This document shows, piece by piece, positions 7,290 through 13,923 of a stretch of 14,602 bases of DNA. The DNA is from a bacterium (GTDB taxonomy: Bacteria; Coprothermobacterota; Coprothermobacteria; Coprothermobacterales; JAADFF01). The DNA lies in contig JAMORD010000244.1 in NCBI GenBank assembly GCA_027063755.1, positions 1-14,602 of the forward strand, in the 5' to 3' direction. Position 1 is the stretch's first letter. Each line of letters opens with the position of its first letter. The translations under genes were made by a program, and so were the position numbers. The notes below the pieces were generated by a model. The model was not told the origin of the DNA, did no database searches, and saw nothing but the letters and a program-made list of their open reading frames with translations.

Positions 7290-8495
7290 ATGAAGAGAAA
7301 ACTGACTATTCTCTTGTTGTCTTTGCTTCTTGTTTCTTCTCTTTTAATCACCAATGTGTATTCTGCAGTTGTTGTTGATGATGTGGGTAGAGTTGTGAGG
7401 CTTTACAAAACCCCTAAGCGTATCGTGTCTACAGCTCCATCTATCACCGAGATTTTATTTGCCATTGGAGCAGGCAGTCGTGTTGTTGGCCGTACAGACT
7501 TTGATAACTATCCACCTGAAGTGAAGAAAATACCCAGTATAGGTGGTTTTTCTACGCCTAGCTATGAGAAGATTATTAGCTTGAGGCCTGACCTCGTTAT
7601 CTCAGCTAAATCTTTTCCTAAGCAGTTGTTTGACAAATTATCTGCAGAGTTTCCTGTAATGGTGCTCGATCCCCATTCTCTGAAGGATATTGCCAATGAC
7701 ATACGCAAAGTGGGTTTGGTAACTGGACTATATAGAAATGCTCAGGGTGTTGCATTTAAGGTAGAAGCCATTGAGAGGGCTGTTAGGGCTTTTTCTAAAG
7801 ACCATAGAGATTCTAAGGTATTATTTGTGCTCTGGTATAACCCCATTATGTCTACAAACAAATCAACATTCATAGGTCAGATGCTTGATGACATTAAAGT
7901 AACAAATATTACAGCAGAGCTTTCGAGTCCTTGGCCTATGGTAAATCCAGAGTATCTCTTGCAGAACAATCCCGATATAATTATCATGCCGAAGAATTCT
8001 ATGGCATATGCTGGTAAACCTGCATTTCTTGATGAATTTCCTTGGAAAGATCTCAAAGCCGTGAAGAATGGCAATGTCTACTATGTTAATGATGATTGGG
8101 TGTTTAGACCGGGTCCTCGTATTGTTTATGGTCTTGTTCAGTTAGCTCATGTTGTTCAACCGAAAACATTTGATAAAAAGGTTGTTGCTATAGGACTTAA
8201 TGATAGAGTTTATGCTAAGTCCTATTACAAACATGAGTTGGAAGATGACAATGGAGCTGTTGCCGTATATCTCAATGCCGATGAAGGGCGCACATATATT
8301 TCAAGAGATGGTGCAGAGAAAATATTTGGTATTGAGACAGGTTCTGATTTTGTTGTGTATAAAGGTAATACATGTAAAGTAAAAACTGATGATAGTGGTG
8401 TATATATTCGTCTGAGAGATGTTTTGAACTGCATGGGAGTAAAGGATGTTATATGGAATGGAGATTATAGGGAAATCTACCTCCTCTTGCCATGA
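7290..8495 (+). CDS. btuF: Corrinoid ABC transporter substrate-binding protein BtuF with C-terminal copper-amine-oxidase-N-like domain
   Basis: BtuF captures cobalamin outside the membrane and delivers it to BtuCD. The protein has 401 residues from the ATG at 7290. An in-frame GTG at 7281 overlaps the GGAGGTG ribosome site and is rejected. Residues 1-25 are a signal peptide ending VYS before Ala26. No lipobox cysteine is present, so this is not a lipoprotein. Residues 27 to about 295 form a class III (helical-backbone) binding fold with KRIVSTAPSITEILFAIGA, TDFDNYPPEVKKIPSIGGF and SLRPDLVIS. From about 310 a second domain resembles the N-terminal-like domain of copper amine oxidases common in thermophilic anaerobes: AVYLNADEGRTYISRDGAEK, then YIRLRDVLNCMGVKDVIW. 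BtuF proteins normally end without this domain. The riboswitch supports a corrinoid substrate. From the protein alone a siderophore or metal chelate would be possible. Confidence 0.92.
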   Translation: MKRKLTILLLSLLLVSSLLITNVYSAVVVDDVGRVVRLYKTPKRIVSTAPSITEILFAIGAGSRVVGRTDFDNYPPEVKKIPSIGGFSTPSYEKIISLRPDLVISAKSFPKQLFDKLSAEFPVMVLDPHSLKDIANDIRKVGLVTGLYRNAQGVAFKVEAIERAVRAFSKDHRDSKVLFVLWYNPIMSTNKSTFIGQMLDDIKVTNITAELSSPWPMVNPEYLLQNNPDIIIMPKNSMAYAGKPAFLDEFPWKDLKAVKNGNVYYVNDDWVFRPGPRIVYGLVQLAHVVQPKTFDKKVVAIGLNDRVYAKSYYKHELEDDNGAVAVYLNADEGRTYISRDGAEKIFGIETGSDFVVYKGNTCKVKTDDSGVYIRLRDVLNCMGVKDVIWNGDYREIYLLLP

Positions 8496-9487
8496 AAAAA
8501 TATAGGCAAATAATACTGATAGGAGGAGGCTTTGTCCTCCTCCTTTTTACCATGCTACTGGCTGTTTCTTATAGTAGCATCAAGAGGGGGCAGGCTATTT
8601 ATATTTCCCCACTGCTAGCCATAGATGTTCTTATTAAGTGGTTGTCGGGTAGTTCATTGGGTGTTACCGATAAAATAGCTATATTTCGCTTACAGAGGGT
8701 ATTTGCCGCTGCTATCTCTGGTATGCTCCTTGCTATAGGTGGTACGCTTTATCAAACGACGCTGGGGAATCCCCTTGTTGATCCTTATCTTCTTGGCGTT
8801 TCTGCTGGTGCATCTTTGGGAGCTGTGTTATCATATCGCTTTCATTTACCTGGTCCTGTATGGCTTTATGCCTTTGTATTTGCACTTATTGCATTTTCAC
8901 TTTCATATGTTTTAGGAAGGGGAAATAGATTGAAGATTGTGCTGTCTGGTGTGGTTATTTCATCACTGGTATCAGCTGGTATTACACTGGTTCTTATCAT
9001 GTGGAATGATTCATTGCACAATATATTGGCATGGCTAATGGGAAGCTTTGCTATGGCCGATGGAAAAAAGGTGTTGCTTCAAAGCATTGTCCTTATCTTT
9101 GTATTCCTGATTATCATGGCAACCCATAGGGTTCTGGATATTATGCTTATAGGTGATGAGGTAGCACATGGGGTAGGTGTCAATGTGTTTAGATATAGGC
9201 TTTTATATCTTGTCTTAGCATCACTTGCTGCAGCGTTTGTGGCTGCATTCTATGGTATTGTATCGTTTGTTGGACTTATGGCTCCTCATCTTGCGCGATT
9301 AATGGTAGGGGACAAACATTTATCAAAGATACTTTTGGCTATGGAAATAGGGGCTATTTTACTTGTTTTGGGGGATTTCCTTAGCAGAGGGGTAATGTAC
9401 CCTATGGAAATTCCTATTGGTGTCTTTACCTCTATTGTTGGTGGTGTGTTTTTCTTATACCTTGTCGTGCGTGGTGAATGGGTGTGA
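8492..9487 (+). CDS. btuC: Corrinoid ABC transporter permease BtuC
   Basis: BtuC forms the dimeric membrane channel of the vitamin B12 importer (FecCD family). The 331-residue protein has about ten hydrophobic helices. Family motifs are NPLVDPYLLGVSAGASLG at 93-110, the ATPase-coupling segment MLIGDEVAHGVGVN at 218-231 and FVGLMAPHLARL at 259-270. The ATG overlaps the btuF stop as ATGA, and no good Shine-Dalgarno is seen, so translation should depend on btuF. Codons 10-19 (GGG, F, V, LLL, F) are written so that the DNA forms a perfect 9-base stem followed by Ts (separate entry). A second in-frame ATG lies at 8552. btuD starts within the last codons. Confidence 0.96.
   Translation: MKKYRQIILIGGGFVLLLFTMLLAVSYSSIKRGQAIYISPLLAIDVLIKWLSGSSLGVTDKIAIFRLQRVFAAAISGMLLAIGGTLYQTTLGNPLVDPYLLGVSAGASLGAVLSYRFHLPGPVWLYAFVFALIAFSLSYVLGRGNRLKIVLSGVVISSLVSAGITLVLIMWNDSLHNILAWLMGSFAMADGKKVLLQSIVLIFVFLIIMATHRVLDIMLIGDEVAHGVGVNVFRYRLLYLVLASLAAAFVAAFYGIVSFVGLMAPHLARLMVGDKHLSKILLAMEIGAILLVLGDFLSRGVMYPMEIPIGVFTSIVGGVFFLYLVVRGEWV
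8521..8548 (+). terminator. Terminator-like hairpin inside the start of btuC
   Basis: AGGAGGAGG at 8521-8529 pairs perfectly with CCTCCTCCT at 8536-8544 across a six-base loop (CTTTGT), followed by TTTT at 8545-8548. The stem is GC-rich and the layout is that of a weak intrinsic terminator, but it lies within btuC codons 10-18. CCTCCTC at 8480-8486, in the last btuF codons, can pair with GAGGAGG at 8523-8529 and so compete with the hairpin. It could be an attenuator, a folding brake or chance from the GGG/LLL codons. Confidence 0.4.
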
Positions 9488-10230
9488 GTATTGTTATTAA
9501 AGAACTATCATTCGGATACCGCAACGATCGTTTTACGCTGAAGGATATATCTTTGAATGTTACACAAGACATGTTTCCCCTTGCTATTGTCGGGCCCAAT
9601 GGTTCTGGTAAGACAACACTTTTAAAAAATTTGGTGGGTATATATACCCCTCAGAGAGGACATGTGTATATTGATAGTGTAGATATTCACCGTGTGTCTG
9701 CCAGAGAGAGGGCATCTCTTGTAGGTGTGCTTTTCCCTGATAAGGCATATCCTGCATCTGTACCTGTCATAGATGTTATTATGGCCGGTATGTATAGATT
9801 TGTTAAACCTATAGGTGGATATACACTGCAGGATATGGATAAGGCCTATACTGTTATGAAACAACTTGATATAATTCATCTTAAAGATAGATTGTTTTCA
9901 ACTTTATCTTCGGGTGAGAGACAACTTGTCTTAACGGCGATGGTTATGCTTCAGAGCCCTAAGGTTATTCTTCTTGATGAGCCTACATCTTTTCTTGACC
10001 CATATCATAGGTTTATACTTGTGGATATTATTCGTCTTCTTAGTGAAAAGCATCAGGTTGTTCTTACCTCTCATGATATAGAATTTGTGAAGGCGGTAGC
10101 CCACTTTTCAGTAGGTATAAAAGATGGTAAAATAATATACACAGGAAGGACAGACATGTTTTTACAATCGGCCTTTGAGAAGGTATTCGGTATACCTTTT
10201 ACTAAGTATATAGGTGTATTTGGGCTTTGA
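9478..10230 (+). CDS. btuD: Corrinoid ABC transporter ATPase BtuD
   Basis: BtuD is the ATP-hydrolysing subunit of the B12 importer on the cytoplasmic face. The 250 residues carry Walker A GPNGSGKT at 39-46, signature LSSGE at 143-147, Walker B VILLDE at 163-168, D-loop SFLD at 171-174 and the switch His199 in TSHD. The Q-loop glutamine usual after the second strand region is absent: 82-88 reads VGVLFPD where relatives have IAYVPQ-like sequence, with Pro87 at the aligned position. The ATG at 9478 overlaps btuC by ten bases. A GTG two codons later (9484) would give the classic GTGA overlap, with GGTGA 6 bases upstream, and may be the true start. The tail after about 215 matches the family. It ends the btuFCD operon, and the promoter of the next operon overlaps its stop. 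Confidence 0.95.
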   Translation: MGVSIVIKELSFGYRNDRFTLKDISLNVTQDMFPLAIVGPNGSGKTTLLKNLVGIYTPQRGHVYIDSVDIHRVSARERASLVGVLFPDKAYPASVPVIDVIMAGMYRFVKPIGGYTLQDMDKAYTVMKQLDIIHLKDRLFSTLSSGERQLVLTAMVMLQSPKVILLDEPTSFLDPYHRFILVDIIRLLSEKHQVVLTSHDIEFVKAVAHFSVGIKDGKIIYTGRTDMFLQSAFEKVFGIPFTKYIGVFGL

Positions 10231-10254
10231 TATGTTATACTTTTCTGGTAAAAT
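10227..10254 (+). promoter_or_regulatory. Promoter of the rplU operon
   Basis: TTGATA (10227-10232), a 16-base spacer and TAAAAT (10249-10254) form a good housekeeping sigma-factor promoter. It overlaps the btuD stop codon and would give a leader of about 42 bases before rplU. That is too short for the L21 leader RNA described in Bacillus. Confidence 0.65.
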
Positions 10255-10302
10255 AGCAGGCGATGTATACACTGTGAGAAGGTGAAAGGAGGAAGGACGA
10301 GT

Positions 10303-10617
10303 ATGTACGCAATAGTGGAAATGGCTGGTAAACAGTTTAAGATAAAAGAGGGTAAACCCGTTGTTGTTCCCGGTTGGTGGGAGAAGGAAGACCTGAAGAA
10401 CGACATTAAGGTGCTCTTTTATAAAGATGACAATGGTCAGGTATATATGGGAGATCCTTATCTGCCATCTATTAAGGTAGACTTTGATGTACTAAAACAG
10501 TTTAGAGGTAAGAAGATTAGGGTTCTTAAGTATCGTGCCAAGAGCAACTACAGAAAGCGTAAGAATATTAAACCCAGATACACACTTATAAAGATTACAT
10601 CTCTGGGAGCTGAATAA
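10303..10617 (+). CDS. rplU: 50S ribosomal protein L21
   Basis: L21 binds 23S rRNA in the large ribosomal subunit. The 104-residue protein begins MYAIVEMAGKQFKIKEG and ends with the conserved basic region VLKYRAKSNYRKRKNIKPRY and TLIKITSL, as expected for L21 (about 103 residues). The ATG at 10303 lies 10 bases after AAGGAGG. An upstream in-frame GTG at 10282 precedes that ribosome site and is rejected. L21, the protease Prp and L27 follow one another as in Firmicutes and Thermotogae, and share the promoter at 10227-10254. Confidence 0.97.
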   Translation: MYAIVEMAGKQFKIKEGKPVVVPGWWEKEDLKNDIKVLFYKDDNGQVYMGDPYLPSIKVDFDVLKQFRGKKIRVLKYRAKSNYRKRKNIKPRYTLIKITSLGAE

Positions 10618-10619
10618 TC

Positions 10620-10955
10620 TTGATAGAAGTCCTTGTCCTAACAGATAGAAATGGTCATGTTAGGGAGATTACATTTAAAGGGCATGCAGGTATGGCTGGC
10701 ACGGGCAAGGACATTGTGTGTGCGGCATATTCTACACTGGCCCAATATGTGGCCAATACATTGGTGAATATTTATCGGTCTAAGAGGGTAGAAATAGAGT
10801 TAGATGAGGGTTATTTTAGGTTGTTTGTTAGAGATATAAACATTGATGATGTAGAGAGGACGATCATTAAAGGTCTGATTGAGGCTGCAGAGGGTATATC
10901 TCTGCAATACAGACCCTATGTGAGATTTAGGAAGGAGGTAAGGGTAAAATGGTAA
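10620..10955 (+). CDS. prp: Ribosomal-processing cysteine protease Prp
   Basis: Prp (YsxB, DUF464) removes the N-terminal extension of ribosomal protein L27, which is essential for ribosome assembly in Staphylococcus. The 111-residue protein has the catalytic pair at the same positions as the staphylococcal enzyme, His22 in FKGHAGMAG and Cys34 in KDIVCAAYS. The start is a TTG at 10620, two bases after the rplU stop, with GGGAG 10 bases upstream. No ATG is available that would keep the first strand. The stop overlaps the rpmA ATG region by seven bases. Its substrate motif is present in the next gene, which confirms the role. Confidence 0.96.
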   Translation: MIEVLVLTDRNGHVREITFKGHAGMAGTGKDIVCAAYSTLAQYVANTLVNIYRSKRVEIELDEGYFRLFVRDINIDDVERTIIKGLIEAAEGISLQYRPYVRFRKEVRVKW

Positions 10956-11233
10956 TTAAGTGGAATCTTCAGCTGTTTGCTCACCATAAAGGTGGTTCTT
11001 CCACCAAAAACGGTCGTGACTCCAATCCTAAGTATCTTGGTGTAAAGAGACACGATGGGCAGATTGTTAGAGCGGGAAATATTATCGTTAGACAGAGAGG
11101 TACACGTTTCTATCCCGGAAAAAACACATATCTTGGTTCTGATTACACACTTCATGCAGCAGTTGATGGTATTGTAAAGTTTACCCGTAGACGTGGTCGT
11201 AAGTATGTAGATGTTATTCCTATGGCCGATTGA
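10949..11233 (+). CDS. rpmA: 50S ribosomal protein L27 with Prp-cleavable N-terminal extension
   Basis: L27 lies at the peptidyl transferase centre. The 94-residue protein begins with a short extension whose residues 6-11 read NLQLFA, then [20 protein letters not shown]. The pattern N-L-Q-x-F-A before the mature H/S-K-x-G sequence is the Prp cleavage site described in S. aureus, so the mature protein should start at His12. Ribosome site GGAGG at 10933-10937 precedes the ATG. The start overlaps prp by seven bases. Length and the tail ([14 protein letters not shown]) are ordinary. Confidence 0.97.
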   Translation: MVIKWNLQLFAHHKGGSSTKNGRDSNPKYLGVKRHDGQIVRAGNIIVRQRGTRFYPGKNTYLGSDYTLHAAVDGIVKFTRRRGRKYVDVIPMAD

Positions 11234-11239
11234 TAGGGT

Positions 11240-12529
11240 ATGAGGTTTGCAGATCAGGCGCAGATACATGTAAAAGGCGGAAAGGGCGGCGACGGGGCAG
11301 CTACCTTTAGAAGGGAAAAGTTTGTTCCCCGTGGTGGTCCTGATGGCGGAGATGGCGGAGATGGAGGGTCGGTTTACTTAGAAACCGACCCTTCTTTGCT
11401 AACTCTCCTTGATTTTCATTATGAAGATGAATTTGAGGCCGAAGATGGCCAGCCTGGAAGAAATAAAAAACTTTATGGTAAGAAGGGCAAAGATATTATT
11501 ATCAAAGTGCCTGTAGGTACTATTGTAAAAGATGCCAAGACGGGAGAGGTGCTTGCCGATCTTAACCGTCCAGGTCTCAGACTTCTTGTTGCCCGTGGTG
11601 GCAAAGGGGGTAGGGGTAATGTGCACTTTGCTACTCCTACACGAAGGGCTCCTAAATTTGCAGAGAAAGGTTATCCCGGTGAAGAGAGAGACCTTATTTT
11701 GGAATTGAAACTTGTAGCCGATGTTGGTCTTGTGGGTCTTCCCAATGCCGGTAAGTCTACGCTAATATCACGACTTACTGCTGCGCATCCTAAGATAGCT
11801 GATTATCCCTTTACAACCCTTGCCCCAGTGCTTGGCATTATGGACCTTGGCGATGGCAGATCTGTGGTAATTGCAGATATGCCCGGTATTATTGAAGATG
11901 CTCACGAAGGTAAAGGGCTGGGACTTGAATTTCTTAAACATATAGAACGCACAGGACTGTTAACATATGTTATAGATGCCTCTGGGTTTGATACCCCTCC
12001 AGATGAGGCTTTAGAGATTGTTAAAAAAGAACTTGAAGAATACAACCCTGAGCTTGTAAAACGGCCTTCTATACTTGCATTTAACAAAATGGATGTTTTA
12101 GCCTATGATGAGAATGCCAGAGAAAGACTTCTGGAGATAGCGAGAGAACATGACTTTAAAGATGAGAATGTTGTCTTTATATCCGCTGTCACAGGCGAGG
12201 GACTTGATGACTTGAGGAGACTGATTCGCTCTAAGGTTGAAGGACATGTATTTAAGCACTATGGTAAAAAGCATGAGGAATATGAGCTTATCAAACTTCC
12301 ACCTCTACCTTTCTATACCTATGAGATTGAAAAGATTGGCGAAGGCGAGTGGAAGGTTACAGGGCCTATTATTAAATATCTCATGTCCTATGACCTCAAT
12401 AACACTGCCAGCTTCAACTATGTTATGCACTGGCTCAAGAAGTTGAGGATAGAACAGGAACTTCGCAAACGAGGTGCCAAAGAAGGAGATACCATTTGGT
12501 TGGAGGGTAAGGCCTTTGACCTCTTCTAA
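11240..12529 (+). CDS. obg: GTPase Obg (CgtA), large-subunit assembly
   Basis: Obg is an essential GTPase in 50S maturation and stress signalling. The 429-residue protein shows the three domains of Gram-positive Obg. The glycine-rich Obg fold is at 1-158 (VKGGKGGDGAATFRREKFVP and PDGGDGGDGGSVYL). The G domain is at about 159-330: G1 GLPNAGKST at 166-174, switch DYPFTT at 188-193, G3 DMPG at 213-216, G4 NKMD at 282-285, and SAVTGEG. The OCT domain follows from about 355 (YEIEKIGEGEWKVTG). The OCT domain is found in Firmicutes, Thermotogae and some others. Start at 11240, six bases after the L27 stop, with no strong ribosome site, suggests coupling to rpmA. A strong hairpin lies in codons 42-52. 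nadD begins inside the last five codons. Confidence 0.97.
   Translation: MRFADQAQIHVKGGKGGDGAATFRREKFVPRGGPDGGDGGDGGSVYLETDPSLLTLLDFHYEDEFEAEDGQPGRNKKLYGKKGKDIIIKVPVGTIVKDAKTGEVLADLNRPGLRLLVARGGKGGRGNVHFATPTRRAPKFAEKGYPGEERDLILELKLVADVGLVGLPNAGKSTLISRLTAAHPKIADYPFTTLAPVLGIMDLGDGRSVVIADMPGIIEDAHEGKGLGLEFLKHIERTGLLTYVIDASGFDTPPDEALEIVKKELEEYNPELVKRPSILAFNKMDVLAYDENARERLLEIAREHDFKDENVVFISAVTGEGLDDLRRLIRSKVEGHVFKHYGKKHEEYELIKLPPLPFYTYEIEKIGEGEWKVTGPIIKYLMSYDLNNTASFNYVMHWLKKLRIEQELRKRGAKEGDTIWLEGKAFDLF
11363..11394 (+). repeat. Strong intragenic hairpin near the 5' end of obg
   Basis: A 13-pair inverted repeat lies within obg codons 42-52. GGAGGGTCGGTTT at 11363-11375 faces AAACCGACCCTTC at 11382-11394 with a six-base loop (ACTTAG). 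One pair is G-T and the rest are perfect. TTTG follows, so the T-run is too short for a good terminator. It may slow ribosomes, protect the RNA or cause partial attenuation between rpmA and obg, or it may simply reflect codon choice. Confidence 0.5.
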
Positions 12530-13082
12530 ACGCAGGGCTATATTGGGTGGCAGATTTGACCCTATTCATATGGGACATATTGAGATGGCCTATATAGCCT
12601 TATCTACGGGGCTTGTTGATGAAGTTGTATTTGTTCCTACGGCTGATCCCCCACATAAACCTGTAGAGGTTCCTTATGAGCACCGATTTGAAATGGTGAA
12701 AATTGCCACAAAAGGTATAGGAGGATTTTCTGTAGCCGATTGGGAGAGAGAGGAACGATATGCCATAAACACATGGCACCGCTACGCCACTGATAGGGAT
12801 TGGTATCTTCTGGGGAGCGATAGCTTTAATACGATTCTATCGTGGTATCACTATGATGACATTGTCAGGGATATCCGTTTTATGATTGTTCCGAGACTCT
12901 GTGTGCCTATCAGAAGAGACCTTTTGTCTATTGTAAGGGCATTTACCATAACGATGCCTTGTTATATTGGAATATCTTCAACCGATATTAGAAGAAAGAT
13001 ACTCATGGGACTTCCCTTAAATGGGATTGTGCCTGATACTGTTATAGACTATATATATAAACATAACCTTTATAGGAGGTGA
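12516..13082 (+). CDS. nadD: Nicotinate-nucleotide adenylyltransferase NadD
   Basis: NadD joins ATP and nicotinate mononucleotide to give deamido-NAD, a central step of NAD synthesis. From TTG 12516 the protein has 188 residues. The nucleotidyltransferase motif GGRFDPIHMGH is at 11-21 and ISSTDIR at 153-159, both diagnostic, and PTADPPHKP follows the second strand. The TTG sits 8 bases after GGAGG (12502-12506) and overlaps the end of obg by 14 bases. A longer form from GTG 12474 would add 14 residues without family similarity and has no ribosome site. It lies with obg and rsfS as in many Firmicutes. Confidence 0.94.
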   Translation: MTSSKRRAILGGRFDPIHMGHIEMAYIALSTGLVDEVVFVPTADPPHKPVEVPYEHRFEMVKIATKGIGGFSVADWEREERYAINTWHRYATDRDWYLLGSDSFNTILSWYHYDDIVRDIRFMIVPRLCVPIRRDLLSIVRAFTITMPCYIGISSTDIRRKILMGLPLNGIVPDTVIDYIYKHNLYRR

Positions 13083-13087
13083 ATGCT

Positions 13088-13435
13088 TTGGAGCTAAAGG
13101 AGCTACTTGACAATGTTATTAAGGTCCTTGATGACAAGAAAGCAGAGGATATTAATGTCATGCATGTTGCACCGGCCACCAATATTGCCGATTATTTCGT
13201 AATATGCACTGCTAATTCTCCTATACATGCCGATGCATTAATTTCTGAACTTGAAGATTGGCTTGATGTTAGAGATATTGAGTATCACTCTGAGGGAGAT
13301 CCCACATCTTGGAAGCTTATAGATATAGGTCCCATTATTGTACATATCTTTACTCCAGAGGCCAGAGAGTATTATAAACTTGAAGAGTTTTGGGATAAAA
13401 TGCTTAGACTAGCTGAATACAAACAGTCTGAGTGA
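13088..13435 (+). CDS. rsfS: Ribosomal silencing factor RsfS
   Basis: RsfS (Iojap family, YbeB) binds L14 and blocks subunit joining in poor growth conditions. The 115-residue protein has ATNIADYFVICTANS at 30-44 and SWKLIDIGPIIVHIFTPEAR, both hallmarks. The likely start is TTG 13088, 8 bases after AGGAGG at 13074-13079. An in-frame GTG at 13079 lies on the ribosome site itself, and the nearby ATG at 13083 is in another frame and meets a stop after four codons. The nadD stop is five bases upstream. rnpB begins 13 bases after the stop. Confidence 0.95.
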   Translation: MELKELLDNVIKVLDDKKAEDINVMHVAPATNIADYFVICTANSPIHADALISELEDWLDVRDIEYHSEGDPTSWKLIDIGPIIVHIFTPEAREYYKLEEFWDKMLRLAEYKQSE

Positions 13436-13448
13436 GGTATGTATAAGG

Positions 13449-13811
13449 GGGCCCAGTGAGAAAGGTGCTCGCAGCAGGTCATGTCTGCTGAGGAAAGTCC
13501 GGGCTCCACAGGGCAGGACACCGGGTAACACCCGGCCGGCGCGAGCCGAGGGACAGTGCCACAGAAAACATACCGCCTCACCCTTGTGGTGGGGTAAGGG
13601 TGAAAAGGTGGGGTAAGAGCCCACCGCTTCTTCCGCGAGGAAGAAGGCATGGTAAACCCTGTCCGGAGCAAGGCCAAATATGGGGGTAGGTTGGCCCGAC
13701 CAATGCCCCCGGGTAGGCTGCATGAGCTATCCCGTAAGGGATAGCCCAGATACATGAGCACCACCTTCCCATAGGGAAGGTACAGAACCCGGCTTACTTC
13801 TCACTGGGCCC
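13449..13811 (+). ncRNA. rnpB: RNase P RNA (type A-like)
   Basis: This is the catalytic RNA that trims tRNA 5' ends. The conserved 5' block GAGGAAAGTCCGGGCTCCA is at about 13489-13507, GACAGTGCCACAGAAAAC near 13552-13569, GGTAAGAGCCCACCGC near 13612-13627, and the 3' block ACAGAACCCGGCTTAC at about 13782-13797. The ends are joined by a perfect 14-pair P1 helix (13449-13462 with 13798-13811). Clear hairpins are CTTCTTCC with GGAAGAAG, a P16/P17-like GGGGG...CCCCC arm, GCTATCCC with GGGATAGC (P18), and ACCTTCCC with GGGAAGGT. The layout fits the ancestral A type rather than the Bacillus B type. It starts 13 bases after rsfS. A weak TATGTA is the only promoter hint, so it may be cut from the rsfS message. 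Confidence 0.97.
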
Positions 13812-13817
13812 TTTTTT
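13798..13817 (+). terminator. rnpB P1 3' strand plus T-run as transcript end
   Basis: The 3' strand of RNase P helix P1 (TTCTCACTGGGCCC) is followed directly by TTTTTT at 13812-13817. The pairing partner is 336 bases upstream, so this is a long-range terminator in which the folded RNA itself may cause release. No local GC hairpin with its own T-run is present here. Confidence 0.55.
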
Positions 13818-13820
13818 GTG

Positions 13821-13826
13821 TATAAT
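13821..13826 (+). promoter_or_regulatory. -10 element of the tRNA-Asp gene
   Basis: A perfect TATAAT ends 20 bases before the tRNA 5' end. With a 17-base spacer the -35 would be TTCTCA (13798-13803), a four of six match lying in rnpB helix P1. The -10 and its position are good. The -35 is weak. Confidence 0.55.
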
Positions 13827-13846
13827 ATATGTGCGCTTCTTTTGGT

Positions 13847-13923
13847 GGGGACGTGGTGTAGGGGCCTAACACGCCGGCCTGTCAAGCCGGAGATCGCGGG
13901 TTCAAATCCCGTCGTCCCCGCCA
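13847..13923 (+). tRNA. tRNA-Asp (GTC anticodon)
   Basis: The 77-base tRNA has acceptor strands GGGGACG and CGTCCCC with discriminator G and an encoded CCA. The anticodon stem CCGGC (13874-13878) pairs with GCCGG (13886-13890) around the loop CTGTCAA, with anticodon GTC at 13881-13883. The T arm GCGGGTTCAAATCCCGT is canonical. It has its own -10 box upstream and no clear terminator after it. Confidence 0.98.

Noticed and set aside
10255-10302. L21 leader RNA upstream of rplU
   Set aside because: From the predicted promoter the leader is only about 42 bases and shows no conserved stem like that of the Bacillus L21 leader.
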